From Linanthus parryae (lineage: Eukaryota; Streptophyta; Magnoliopsida; Ericales; Polemoniaceae): a stretch of DNA of 64,000 nucleotides. The DNA is taken from NCBI GenBank assembly GCA_023055425.1, contig JALGPY010000001.1, forward strand, positions 140,517,368 through 140,581,367, in the 5' to 3' direction. Below are positions 32,802 to 43,892 of this stretch, one piece after another (the first letter of the stretch is position 1; each line of letters begins with the position of its first letter). A program made the position numbers and the translations under genes. The notes under the pieces are model-generated. The model was given only the letters and a program-made list of their open reading frames with translations, had not been told where the DNA came from and made no database searches.

Positions 32802-35800
32802 TCAAACTGAGGGTGGGGCAAGCACCATCAGTTTGTCTTTGAGATTGTTGAACTGAGTTGTTGACAATCCTTTGGTGAAGATATCTGCGAGTTGGTCTGA
32901 GCTGTGAACAGACAAAACACGTAAGTCACGAGAGAGAACTTTTTCACGAATATAGTGATAATCAATTTCTATGTGTTTTGTGCGTGCGTGCAAAATGGGA
33001 TTGGCTGTCATGGCAATGGCCGACAAGTTGTCGCACCAAAGGATAGGTTGTTCCGGGATGGTAAGACGTAAGTCACGAAAAAGTATTTTTAACCAAGCAA
33101 GTTCGGCAGCGGTTGAGGCGAGGGCACAGTATTCAGCCTCAGTGGAGGATCTGGCGACAGTGGGTTGCTTTTTGGCGCCCCAGTGCACGGGGTTGGGACC
33201 AAGGAATACGATAAAGCCAGAGGTGCTACGTCTATCGGTTAGGTTTCCGGCCCAGTCAGCATCAGAGTAGGCATTAATAGGCATGTGGCCTTTTTGGTAG
33301 AGAAGACCATGAGCTTTGGTGCCTTGAAGGTAGCGCAAGATGCGCTTTGCTCCTATGAGGTGTGTCTCAGTGGGTGTGTGCATAAACTGACAAAGGTGAT
33401 TAACGGCAAAGGATATATCGGGTCTACTAAAAGTTAGGTATTGGAGTGCTCCTAATAGTTGTCGGTATGGGGTTGGATCACGAAGTTTCTTCCCATCAAG
33501 TGCGTGAAATTTCGTGCCAGGAGATAAAGGAGTAGGAGCAGTCTTACAGTGTGTCATATTGAAGCGAGATAATAAGTCAGAGATGTACTTAGCCTGGTGA
33601 ATAAAGATGCCTGCAGTAGTTCTTCGTATTTCAAGACCCAAGAAATACGTTAGGGGTCCTAAATTAGTCATAGAAAATTCTGCATTTAACTGTGTAACAA
33701 GCTGAGACATAAACACAGTATCACTTCCAGTTAATATAATGTCATCAACATAAAGCAAGAGGATAGCGCATTTGTTATTGGAGTGACGAATGAAAAGTGA
33801 TGAGTCAGCATTAGAAGGCAAGAAACCAATAGAAAGTAAGTAATTGGTAAAACATTCAAACCAAGCTCGTGGAGCTTGTTTAAGTCCATATATGGACTTG
33901 TGCAACCGGCAAACGTAATGGGGAAATTTAGGATCTTTGAATCCTTGTGGTTGAGTCATAAAAACTGTTTCTTTGAGGGTGCCGTGTAAGAAAGCGTTTT
34001 TCACGTCAAGTTGCTGTAGGGGCCAATTAAAGGTGGCCGCAAGAGCTAAAATTGTACGAACAGTTGAATGTTTTACAACAGGACTAAATGTTTCATCGTA
34101 ATCAATGCCGGCAGTTTGGTGAAATCCCTTGGCAACTAATCTAGCTTTATAACGTGAAACAGTACCGTCAGGATTATATTTGGTGCGAAAAACCCATTTG
34201 CTCCCTATTACGTTTGCATTGTGTGGTGGCGGCACAAGCGTCCACGTATTTTGCTTTATGAGACTAGTATACTCGTCAGTCATTGCTTGACGCCACTGCG
34301 AGTGTTTACTAGCTTCTGTAAAGGAAGTTGGATCAGATATAGGAGTTGTAGAGACAGAAAAACCTGTTTTTCTTTTGCTGATCCCTGACTTGCTTCGGGT
34401 TTGCATGTGGTGACCATTTTGAGGTGCCATCTCAGAAGCGACTTGAGTTCTTTCAGTTATTTCAGTCAACACTGGAGCTGGTGAGTGTGCCATGCCTAGA
34501 CCGGTTTCTTGGTTGGGATGTGGTGTAGTATCATGTGTAGTATCGGATTCATCTTGTCCAAGAGAGCCGGCAGGCTGCATCATCTCAGCAGCTACTGGTT
34601 CGACTGGACTCGAATGAAGAGGCATCATCATTGATGGCGAAGGTCCTCCAGCTGGAGGAGAAGGGACAGAAGTACCTGAAACATTGTTAGGGGCATTAGT
34701 AGATGGAAAAGCAAAAGGGAAACTAGTTTCGTCAAAAACAACGTCACGACTAATATATATTCTGTTTGTGGCTTTGTCGAGACACAAGTATCCTTTGTAG
34801 TCATCTGCATAGCCAAGGAATACACAGACTTTAGTTTTGGCATCAAGTTTAGAATTACTGTAATCACGCAAGTAAGGAAAACATGCACAACCAAATATTC
34901 TCAATTTTGTATAATCTGGAGATGTACCGAAGATAAGCTCAAAAGGGGATTTGTTTGATGTGTTTTTACTAGGCATGCGATTAATCAAGTAAACAGCAGT
35001 TTTAACAGCATGGTACCAAAATTTATTTGGCAAAGAGGCATTTTTAAGTAATGTGACAGCTGTTTCCATAATATGACGATGTTTCCTCTCAGCAACACCG
35101 TTTTGCTGAGGGGTGTGGGGACATGATTTTTGGTGAGTGATTCCGTTGTTAGCTAAAATTTGTTGAAAAACAAAGGAGGTATATTCTCCCCCTCCATCAG
35201 TGCGTAAGATACGAATTTGGTGTTGAAGTAGCTTCTCAATTTGAAGTTTAAAAATGGGAAAAACAGAGGCAACTTCAGACTTATTATGTAAAGGAAACAA
35301 CCATGTATATTTCGAATAGTCATCAACAAACAAAACATAATAACGATATCCATAATGTGATAACGTGCTTGCAGGTCCCCAAACATCACTATGTAAAATA
35401 TGCAAAGGTTCAGATGTATGATTATTAGAACGAGTGTACGGTAAACGATGCATTTTTCCAAGCAAGCAAGAATGACAAGTACTATTATTATCAGAATTTC
35501 TAGAAGAGGGAACAATTTTATTCATAACCAAATGCGACGGGTGCCCTAAACGGGCATGCCAAATGTTTGCAGGAACTTTATTTGCTAAATGAGCTTGCGG
35601 GGAATGCTGAAAAGGGAACGACTCAATAGGATAGAGGCCGTTTTTACTCAGGCCTTGGTACAGAATTTTGCCCGAAGTGATATCCAGAATTGAAAAAGAA
35701 GTGGAATCAAAAATAAACCTACAGTTATAATCAGTGCATAATTTGTGAACGGATAATAAATTAGTGCTAAGTTGTGGTACGTGCAAAGTATTTTTCAGAT

Positions 35801-37094
35801 TAAAATTGTGCGAAGATGTAGATAAAATAGCTGTACCAGAATGTTGTATGGGGATAGTTTCCCCATTGCCAACAGTGACTTGTTCATTGCCAGTGTAAGA
35901 ATCTGAGATGCTCATGTTGCCAAAATCATTTGTCATGTGATTCGTTGCTCCCGTGTCCGAAAGCCAGTAATTTTGATACATAGGATTGCCATGTTGTGGA
36001 GATGCAACCATAGCAGTAAGGCGGTCACTAGGCAATCTGCCTTGGTAGGAGTGATCCATTCGGTGGATACAATCGAGGGCCGTGTGATACCCTTGGCCAC
36101 AAATTTGACAAATAACAGAATTATTGTGAGGTTGATAATATCCGGTATTTCTTCCTCTATATGAGTCAGATCGCCCTCCTCGGGCATGACCGGACCTGCC
36201 TCTAGAATCATAGTGGTTTTGTCCTCTACCACCAAATCTGCCATGGTAACCACCACGGTTATAGCCGCGGTTTCTACCACCATTTCCATAACCGTTGTTA
36301 AAATTTCCATTGTGGCGACCACGACCTCTATTATTTCCAGAAAAGTTACCAGAATTTCCAGTAGTCATAGTATTAAACGCAGCAGCTGTTTCAGGATTTG
36401 TCACTGAGTTGTGTGACTCAAGCATCATTTCATGGGTTTTTAGCAAAACATGTAAATCCTCGAAGGTCAAAGGGCTGTTTTGAAGAGAAACAGTTGTACG
36501 AAAAGCCATGTATTCAGAGGGCAGTCCATTCAAAGCATAGAGTATCATGTCTTCATCATCCACATTCACATTAGCTACTGTTAACTTATCTCTTATAGTT
36601 TTCAGTTTATGCATATAAGTGTCAACAGAATCTGATTTCTTCTTTGCAGATTGCAATTCATGCTTTAATTGCAGAATATTGGATCGGGTGAGTGAAGCGT
36701 ACCTTCGTTCAAGAGCAAGCCAGAGAGAGCGAGAATTGGACTGACCAATAACAAGAGATAGGGCTTCTTGGCTGAGAGTAGCATTGATAACCGTCATCAA
36801 AGCTTGATCTTGAGCTTGCCAAGTCAAAAAATCAGGATTTACCGTTGTCGAAAGAGAGCCATCGGTTTCCTTTAGGTACTTCTCCGGACAGGGAATCGAC
36901 CCATCAAGGTATCCAAAGACCAACTGAGTGCGTAATAGAGAGGAAATCTGGTATTTCCAGATTACGAAATTCGATCCATCCAACTTAAAAGGAATCAGAT
37001 TGTGAATGTTGGCGAGGAGGTTCAGAGGATTGGAGCCACCGTTTGGGGCGGCGATGGTTGTGAGAGTTGTAGTAGAGGTGGTGGGGATCGACAT
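32802..37094 (-). CDS. Copia Gag-Pol polyprotein (compact element), intact
   Basis: A 1430-codon open frame from the ATG at 37094 (MSIPTTS). Upstream in-frame codons run through the primer site into the LTR and are unlikely to be used. Order of domains: Gag with LDGSNFVIWKYQI near 38-50 and an Arg/Gly-rich RGRG segment at about 254-316; a CX2CX4HX4C zinc knuckle at 329-342; a protease DTGA at 380; an HHCC zinc site with CHSCLLGKMHR; an integrase DDE at Asp570, Asp633 and Glu669 (NGVAERKHR); a reverse transcriptase YVDD at 1115-1118; and an RNase H with AYSDADWAG and SSTEAEY. All catalytic residues expected for copia are present. The ATG is 15 nt from the LTR, and the TGA stop lies within the polypurine tract. 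With apparently identical LTRs, this copy looks autonomous and possibly active. Confidence 0.96.
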   Translation of the reverse strand: MSIPTTSTTTLTTIAAPNGGSNPLNLLANIHNLIPFKLDGSNFVIWKYQISSLLRTQLVFGYLDGSIPCPEKYLKETDGSLSTTVNPDFLTWQAQDQALMTVINATLSQEALSLVIGQSNSRSLWLALERRYASLTRSNILQLKHELQSAKKKSDSVDTYMHKLKTIRDKLTVANVNVDDEDMILYALNGLPSEYMAFRTTVSLQNSPLTFEDLHVLLKTHEMMLESHNSVTNPETAAAFNTMTTGNSGNFSGNNRGRGRHNGNFNNGYGNGGRNRGYNRGGYHGRFGGRGQNHYDSRGRSGHARGGRSDSYRGRNTGYYQPHNNSVICQICGQGYHTALDCIHRMDHSYQGRLPSDRLTAMVASPQHGNPMYQNYWLSDTGATNHMTNDFGNMSISDSYTGNEQVTVGNGETIPIQHSGTAILSTSSHNFNLKNTLHVPQLSTNLLSVHKLCTDYNCRFIFDSTSFSILDITSGKILYQGLSKNGLYPIESFPFQHSPQAHLANKVPANIWHARLGHPSHLVMNKIVPSSRNSDNNSTCHSCLLGKMHRLPYTRSNNHTSEPLHILHSDVWGPASTLSHYGYRYYVLFVDDYSKYTWLFPLHNKSEVASVFPIFKLQIEKLLQHQIRILRTDGGGEYTSFVFQQILANNGITHQKSCPHTPQQNGVAERKHRHIMETAVTLLKNASLPNKFWYHAVKTAVYLINRMPSKNTSNKSPFELIFGTSPDYTKLRIFGCACFPYLRDYSNSKLDAKTKVCVFLGYADDYKGYLCLDKATNRIYISRDVVFDETSFPFAFPSTNAPNNVSGTSVPSPPAGGPSPSMMMPLHSSPVEPVAAEMMQPAGSLGQDESDTTHDTTPHPNQETGLGMAHSPAPVLTEITERTQVASEMAPQNGHHMQTRSKSGISKRKTGFSVSTTPISDPTSFTEASKHSQWRQAMTDEYTSLIKQNTWTLVPPPHNANVIGSKWVFRTKYNPDGTVSRYKARLVAKGFHQTAGIDYDETFSPVVKHSTVRTILALAATFNWPLQQLDVKNAFLHGTLKETVFMTQPQGFKDPKFPHYVCRLHKSIYGLKQAPRAWFECFTNYLLSIGFLPSNADSSLFIRHSNNKCAILLLYVDDIILTGSDTVFMSQLVTQLNAEFSMTNLGPLTYFLGLEIRRTTAGIFIHQAKYISDLLSRFNMTHCKTAPTPLSPGTKFHALDGKKLRDPTPYRQLLGALQYLTFSRPDISFAVNHLCQFMHTPTETHLIGAKRILRYLQGTKAHGLLYQKGHMPINAYSDADWAGNLTDRRSTSGFIVFLGPNPVHWGAKKQPTVARSSTEAEYCALASTAAELAWLKILFRDLRLTIPEQPILWCDNLSAIAMTANPILHARTKHIEIDYHYIREKVLSRDLRVLSVHSSDQLADIFTKGLSTTQFNNLKDKLMVLAPPSV

Positions 37095-37109
37095 GGTGCT
37101 CTGATACCA
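37095..37109 (-). other. Primer binding site of the compact copia element
   Basis: TGGTATCAGAGCACC on the minus strand, directly abutting the 5' LTR and directly abutting the gag ATG at 37094. Initiator-methionine tRNA type. Confidence 0.92.
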
Positions 37110-37445
37110 TGTAAAGAAACCTGCTATGGTTTCATTTGCAGAGGACTCAACAGAGAGTGAAGAAGACAATCTCTTAAAAGAGAAAAACAATGTCTGAATA
37201 CGCACAGAGGCTATCATCGTTGATGTATATAATTGGGGCAAATGACAGTAGCCGTTCGATCTAGGTCAACTGATCGGACGGTTTATAAAGATTGACCGTT
37301 GCTAATGTTGTTGAAGTCCTTGAGCTTTGTTTAGCTTTTCATTTCAGTCCTTGGACTTGAGTGAGCAGCAGTTTGTTTGGCCCAAACTGAGTGCAGAGGC
37401 AGTGGGCTTAGATAGCATGATAAATGAGCTATATCTCTTCTAACA
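37110..37445 (-). repeat. 5' LTR of the compact copia element
   Basis: 336 bp. A TATA-like CTTTATAAACC lies near 37280-37290 on the minus strand. The LTR sequence looks identical to the 3' LTR. Confidence 0.95.
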
Positions 37446-37878
37446 CTAACAAACTCTAACAATTAACTGATAAACCCGTACAACTAACAACCACTTGCAT
37501 AACTAAGAGCACTTCTGGTATGTATACGAGTTTGAAAACAGAAAAAACAACCCAAAACAACAACAAAAAACCTTGTTTTGACATAAAGCAGTTCAAATTA
37601 ACGGTCTGAAGATTATAATATCTGATATCTTTTGATTACAGTGCATTGAAACAGCGGTAATAACTGGTTTGTCCCCTAAATACATACTGATCATCAGTTT
37701 GATCTCACTCCACTTGAGAAGGATGAGATGGTTCAACAAAATTAATAAAAGCACGTGGGATGTGTACGAGGGTGTTTGGTTGACTAGAATAATCACAATC
37801 TAGTTTCCCAAACACCCTGATAAAGTTGATTTGATGCGGGACGCAACACTCATGTTGTAACGATTTTGGGGTAACGAT

Positions 37879-37912
<34 letters not shown>

Positions 37913-38395
37913 GAAACGATTGATTTTACATGACTAGGTACTTCTGTTTCTGTGGCTTCTTACTTGACTTTTGTAATTATTGACCCAGGAGTTTGATTAA
38001 CAAAACGATGCAAGAATTTTGTCCTTTTTCATGGTGAAGTTGATAGCAAAACGCTATCGATCGGGCACACACGCGAACAAACACGAAAAAGAAACTCGAC
38101 AATTTAATTTTCTTCTTATTTGATTCAATAAAATGAATAATTACATTGTTCAAACAGAGAAACACTAACCCTAAAAAGACGGTTCGACCCAACGAGTCCG
38201 AAAAAGATTGATAAGAAAATCTGGTCTACTAGCTAATTAAATAAACAACAAACTAAACTAGTAAACTAACTAATAAATAATAATAATTATCAAAATTATC
38301 GTTTTACTACTCAAATCACCGCATAAAAAGTGACATGATTACGGTGAAAAGTTCACAAGTAGAAAGAAGCTGCAAAAGTGAAGTCCAGGAGCGGA
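37446..38395. other. Spacer; T homopolymer at about 37881-37911
   Basis: AT-rich with no gene seen. A run of about 30 T is preceded and followed by ACGATTGATTT (about 37873 and 37916), so the homopolymer sits between short direct repeats. Confidence 0.6.
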
Positions 38396-38400
38396 CACAT

Positions 38401-38657
38401 GCTCCCTCCGTTCTCTCAGGATCTTTAAAAATTTGAGAATGTGCTTTATTAAGAAATGCAGGAGAAAGTCTAAAATGCCCCTAGTAGGTGAATAAAGCAG
38501 ATAGTGGAATCCTAAGTGGCAGAGAGTTTCTTTGGTTGGTGTTTTTTTATTAATGGTATGATGGTATTTTTGTTATAGAACGTTTCTTTTTATAGAAATT
38601 TGAAGAATCAGAGAGAATGTACAGAAAATGAAATTTTGAAGAACCTGAGAGAACGAG
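38401..38657. mobile_element. MITE with CGTTCTCTCAGG termini, TSD CACAT
   Basis: 257 bp. The left end GCTCCCTCCGTTCTCTCAGG matches the inverse of the right end (CCTGAGAGAACGAG), with similarity extending about 10 bases further. CACAT occurs on both sides (38396-38400, 38658-38662). The ends differ from the TA-flanked Stowaway copies. I could not settle the superfamily. Confidence 0.75.
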
Positions 38658-38662
38658 CACAT

Positions 38663-40383
38663 TTTACCGTCGTGGAAACATTTTACCCTAGAAGAGCCAT
38701 TGTGTTTGTTCTACTATAAACATCAACGTTTTAATTTTTTAATGTACTTCCACTATAAAAATTAACATTATTATGTTACAATTAATCCGACAACTCATAC
38801 AATAGGAAGCTATATCTAATTCTAAACGTATGGACACTCTTCTATAAAAGTTAGTCTATGAGTTCCACACAAATTATTTACTAAACATTTCCATATATCT
38901 TTGATGAGTTTGATCTTTTGTCAAGATTTTAGAGGGGTTCTTAATGAAAATTTTAAAAAACATCGTACAATTTTTTTTTGCAGCAAAAAGAGAATTACCA
39001 TAGATCAACCACAAGTTTTTACATGAAAAACCAAAAGGGGGGTAAGCAAACAAAGAGAATGTCCAAGCAACCCCTCAAACCAAACACAACCTAAAAACAT
39101 TTAAACCATTACTAAATATTACAGTTTTGAAAAGCAAAGGTGAGGCAACAAGTTCTGGTACTAATGTGCTGAAGATTTATCATTCTTCTCCTGCACTTGG
39201 TTGGCCAAATCTGCTCCTGGGTGCCCTGCTTTTCCTCCATCTGCTTCACCAGATTGTAAACACAAAGATTGTTAGGATGAATAGTAATATGAAGATAATT
39301 CCTGCTGGTTAAGACTGTAATGACAGAAACAATAATGGCAGAAGCAATAGTATCCAGGATTGCATTTGGGATATCGTACAATTGTAGTAGGGGGGGGGGG
39401 GGGGGGGGGGAACTTGAGGGTGGACCTAGGCCACCTTGTGTCCTTCTCAGGTCAGCCCATGGGCTAAACAGATGTATATATTTAGAAGTAGTCGTATTTG
39501 AACTATGAAGAGTGGTAAATTGTGGTTAATTGTTCAACACTTGTATAACTATGCTCTGTTACAACAAAAGAGAGTACAAGATGGGAGGTTTTACAGTTTT
39601 GACGTAAAGGAAGGGGACACTACTTGGTTCAAATAGACAATTTGGAAAATTCCTCACCTTTGTTGTTGTTGAAAAGGTAGAATAATTGGATCAAAAGACC
39701 AACAAGCTGCTAAGTAGAAGAAACTGTTGTTTTCAGTAATAATACGTGGTACATGCACAAATGATCTGCAAACTTTGACAATTGAACAAAAGCTAAAAAA
39801 TACTACTAGTAATTTTAACGTATCCTCTATCTTTTTCTTTTGGAGACGGCTAGTATATGTGTGTGAGTTTGGTCATGGAGTTTTCTCCACTCCAATGATA
39901 TATTTAGAGAAATAACATAAAACTTGGATAGATTAAATATGCTAATAAAACAAGATAAATTCACTAGCATTGCCGAGTAATTAACCTAATTAATCTTGGA
40001 AGCTGATCAACCAAGGTGTTTCTGGTATTGAACTAATTAAAGCAGTCGATCAGAAATTAGTCAAACTTGTGAATCATGAAGTGTGAGTGCCATGGATGAA
40101 AAGATACCAAGGTATGAATTTCTAGGGTCCTACCATTTTCATGGGCTTTACTACCTACCAGGCTACCAGCGTACTATGGCTTTGTTTTTTTTATATATAT
40201 AGGATTAATTTAATGGATTACGAGACTATTTAATTTTTGAGTGTGGCTCAGACGAAGAGTATGATTTGAAAATTATTTGTTCCCTTCATTTAATCAAACA
40301 ATCAAAATTAAATTATTGCATAACCAAATAATCCTCATTATGCAAACACGGCCATAATATGGATGGTCATCGGAGTACTAATT
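38663..40383. other. Spacer; G homopolymer at 39390-39410, possible LINE debris
   Basis: No gene is seen. A run of 21 G at 39390-39410 is striking. A minus-strand frame at 39112-39381 (AIIVSVITVLTSRN) has a vague resemblance to the C-terminal region of plant LINE ORF2, but it is too weak to annotate. Confidence 0.4.
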
Positions 40384-40384
40384 G

Positions 40385-40673
40385 GGGCATGTTTGCTAAT
40401 GTTTTCTTTTTGAGTGTTTTTGTTTTTCCTATAATGCGTCGTTTTGTTTGTTTGTTTTAAATTGATAACCAAAATCAAACCTTTTTTTAGAAGACAAAAT
40501 CATACTTTTGAGGATGTTTTGCATCCATTTAAGACCAAGGAAAACAACTCAATAAAAATATCATAATTGGTGATTTTAGAGAATGCATTTTTTAAATAAA
40601 AAAATCGAAAAACAGCCAAAAATGCGTTTTTAAAAAGAACGACTTTTTTAAAATTAAGCTGCCAAACATGCAC
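40385..40673. mobile_element. hAT-like MITE
   Basis: The left end GGGCATGTTTGC and the right end GCCAAACATGCAC form terminal inverted repeats around an AT-rich, non-coding core. The same kind of terminus occurs at 58749-59163. A clear target duplication was not found. Confidence 0.55.
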
Positions 40674-43115
40674 TACGTACAATTGCACTCCAGGTCCAGG
40701 ACCACATAGCCTTCCAAAAGTACTTCTTGTACAGTTATTTTTAGGTCAAGAACAACATAAACCGAAGTATAATTAATTGTACTACCAAACTCAATAACTA
40801 TGCTGGTGGGGGAAGAACTTGAAACCAAAGTTTTTTCTTTTTGCTCAACAATAGAAGGTCTTTGACAAACTCTTTAACCTTTAGGCTGCAAGATAACTAC
40901 TAATAACTACACTAGGAAGAGCATGTTTTTTTTTTAGAAGGAAGAGTATGCTTGGTACTTATATCTAAAATAAAAACATAAAAAAACAGCTAAGATAAAA
41001 CATTGAAATCGACACTCTTAAAGTTCTAATTAAAACTACAGTCGGACTAAAGATGTATAGAAAGCAGCGTATTATAGGCACAGTTATTTTACTGAAATAC
41101 TCTTTCAAAATAGTATTTTTTAAAACAGTGTTGCCAAACAAATACTTGCATTTCAGAAAAATATTGCACCTACTAGCTTTTGGTTGTGTACAATTTGCAT
41201 ATTCAATTTCTGTTGATCTGGAAAAAAAATATAGAATCTCATATTAATATTTTAGGTGCGCAACAAAATATGAAGATTATTCACACTCTCTGTTTCTTTT
41301 AACTCTTCCGACTTCAGCTTATTTTGTAGAATGTCATATATCAATTCTAATTTCCACTCAACAATCAATTACAAAAGAATAGCTAAAATGTGCTTTGCCA
41401 CAGGGTGTGGGTGGCAAGTGGCAACTAGTAGTACTTGCTACTCAGTGAGATAGGTGAGCTCTCACTTTCGTTTCTTTAAATTTCAAGCATGGGACATCCA
41501 AAATATGGAATATCTCTGACTACGTACCATAGCTCTTCATCTTCAATGAGATCCGCCGTCACCGGATTAAACAGCGTTTCCACCCATCGTTCAAGTCAAA
41601 TGTTCATTCTTCACTTGCTGATAAGAAAAGAACGGCGTTTTTTTTTCCTGACTTCACATACTACATAAAAGAGTGAAATAAAATGCACGAAATAGATAGC
41701 GACACTGATCTGTGAATCGTGACAAAAGTGTTTTGTTTAAATACAGAAGTTGTTCGTTTGAAGAAAATGTACACATGCAAACAAATGAATAAACTAAATA
41801 TTTTATCACAGATATAAAGTAATACGAGTTTTCAAGAAATAGTTTAACAAAATCTTAAAAAATAAATAATTTAACAGTATACACTGCACATATACCTACA
41901 ACAGATGGCCAAGTATGGCCACAACCCTAGACATGCAGTTTCTTAAGAGATCATTATTCAATTAAGTAGTTCTAGGATATAGAGAGTTCCAGAGTGGTGT
42001 GTGTGTGTATATATATATATACACACACACAGTGCGTGTGTCTATCACCAAGTGGTGCTCTACTACAAATAGGTGTATGCCAATCATCGACAGTTTTTAT
42101 AAGTGATGCATTTTGATTGCTCTAATGGAGCACTATAATTTTTTCTCTACTACGGTGTTTGGGAAAACTTCACCATAGATAGATAGAGAGAGAGAGAGCT
42201 CCACTCATTGAATGACACCACTCAGGGTCCGTTTGGTAATACGGAAAACTTTTGGCTTCTGGATTAAAAATCAAATGGGTTGCTACAAGTGCTAGAAGTG
42301 ATTGGAACTTGATATAGATTAAATTCTTATGTAAGACTCGTGAGTCGTGACAAAAGTGTCTTTTTCTGTCGTTCTTCTTCTTTTCCTCTGATTTACAGGT
42401 ATTGTATATGGATTACTGGATCACCCAATTTTGGAGCAGCAATCATCTTCACACTCCTAGGTGCAGCTTGTTCCTAAAGTTCTGTTCCCCTCTTGCTGTT
42501 TTGCAACACCCATTTAGTCTGAAAACTGTTGACAACCTCCATCCCAGCTTCAACCTCTCCCCAACACTGACCTTTCTCTCCTGCAGCTGTTGTGGCCTCT
42601 TGAGTGGAGAATGGACTCTCTGTACTCTCATCCTCTAGCCCCTCACCAAGATCCATCCCAACTTAAGCTACTTTGAATATACACTATTTGTTACAGTAAA
42701 TTGACATGTATGACAGTCGAAATCCATTGATTTATCTCCAATGTTTCAAGGATCTATTGCTTATGTAAAATTTCAGGAAGGTGTGGAAATTGGTAATCAA
42801 CAAAATCTTTATGAACTAGACATAAAAACGAATCATGCATGACCTCTATTCACGTGAAGATGTTTCTTTATGAATACAATGAGAAAAAAAAAATCACATT
42901 TCAAATGAAAAACCGATGGCCAATTCATTATTCGATCTTAACCACATCCTAATGTGTCGAATCCGTCCAGAAATCAGTTTGCATATGTATTTTCAAACTT
43001 GTTTATAACTTTTATTAATTGGACCAATATAACGTAGAAGAATTTGGACCCTCTCAAGTCCATTTTCTAGACAGTCAAACAAGTCATTTTAGGGTTGTAC
43101 GTGTTGATACTAACC
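40674..43115. other. Spacer with a GT/TA/AC palindrome at about 41996-42032
   Basis: No gene is seen. (GT)n(TA)n(AC)n forms a near-perfect palindrome at about 41996-42032, and a GATA/GA tract lies at 42176-42200. The stretch 42402-42660 is open in several frames but matches nothing I know. Confidence 0.5.
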
Positions 43116-43312
43116 AGACCAATTTATTTCCGTGCCACTTTTGGGTTAAAATTTTAATCCGTTGCGGGTTAGTGTTTATCCAGACCAATTTATTTCCGTG
43201 TCACTTTTGGGTTAACATTTTAATCCGTCGCGGGTTAGTGTTTATCCAGACCAATTTATTTCCGTGCCACTTTTGGTTAAAATTTTAATCCGTCGCGGGT
43301 TAGTGTTTATCC
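43116..43312. repeat. 66-bp tandem repeat, three copies
   Basis: Units start at 43116, 43182 and 43248 with AGACCAATTTATTTCCGTG. The second and third differ at a few bases, and the third lacks one base. The period is a multiple of three, so a frame reads through with a 22-residue repeat, but no gene context supports translation. Confidence 0.92.
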
Positions 43313-43785
43313 AAATGCGCTAACTTTGTGTTGGGTTCGTGTCAGAGTCGCCGGGTCAAATATTGTCAGGCCTACATATCATCACTGTGTTTCGTTTTCA
43401 ACATTATGTTGAGAATAATCATTAACAAATTTTGATCTAAATAACCAAATAGGATTTTGCATTAAAGTAGTAATTAATAAGCACTTGCAACAACATGAGT
43501 ACTATTATTTTTTTTCCAGAGAGAAGTACTATTATTTTAAAAGAACTTAGTACTATTATTTTAAAAGAACTTAGTACTACTACTATTCAACTGTTTTGAC
43601 AAATTAAGTCCTAATGCTTCTGTAAGAGCTTAATTAATTAGACAGTTGATTAGTAGTTTATTTGCAGACCAATAAGCTTATTTGTGTACCGATGAGCTCA
43701 TTTCAGGTTGCTGCTTCAAGAGCTCTGGACCACAATCACAACCTAACTTACTTGCATTCCAGATAAGAATAGTTATACACACACG

Positions 43786-43867
<82 letters not shown>
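43786..43867. repeat. (TAA)n microsatellite
   Basis: About 27 TAA triplets followed by a GAT run to about 43892. Confidence 0.95.
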
Positions 43868-43868
<1 letters not shown>

Positions 43869-43892
43869 GGATGATGATGATGATGATGATGA

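Larger units (their letters stand above)
32459..37445 (-). mobile_element. Compact intact copia retrotransposon, TSD CTAAC
   Basis: Total length is 4987 bp. The 3' LTR is 32459-32794 and the 5' LTR 37110-37445, each 336 bp, and reading through both I found no difference. Perfect duplications CTAAC lie at 32454-32458 and 37446-37450. One 1430-codon frame fills the interior. The compact plan (short LTRs, minimal leader) resembles Ale/Retrofit-type plant copia elements, but lineage was not tested. Confidence 0.96.

Noticed and set aside
42402..42656. Overlapping 60-78 codon frames on both strands
   Set aside because: No recognisable motif, no splice context and no similarity to neighbours. Too weak to call a gene.
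43116..43312. CRISPR-like repeat array
   Set aside because: The units are contiguous with no unique spacers, and the context is a plant nuclear genome. It is a simple tandem repeat.
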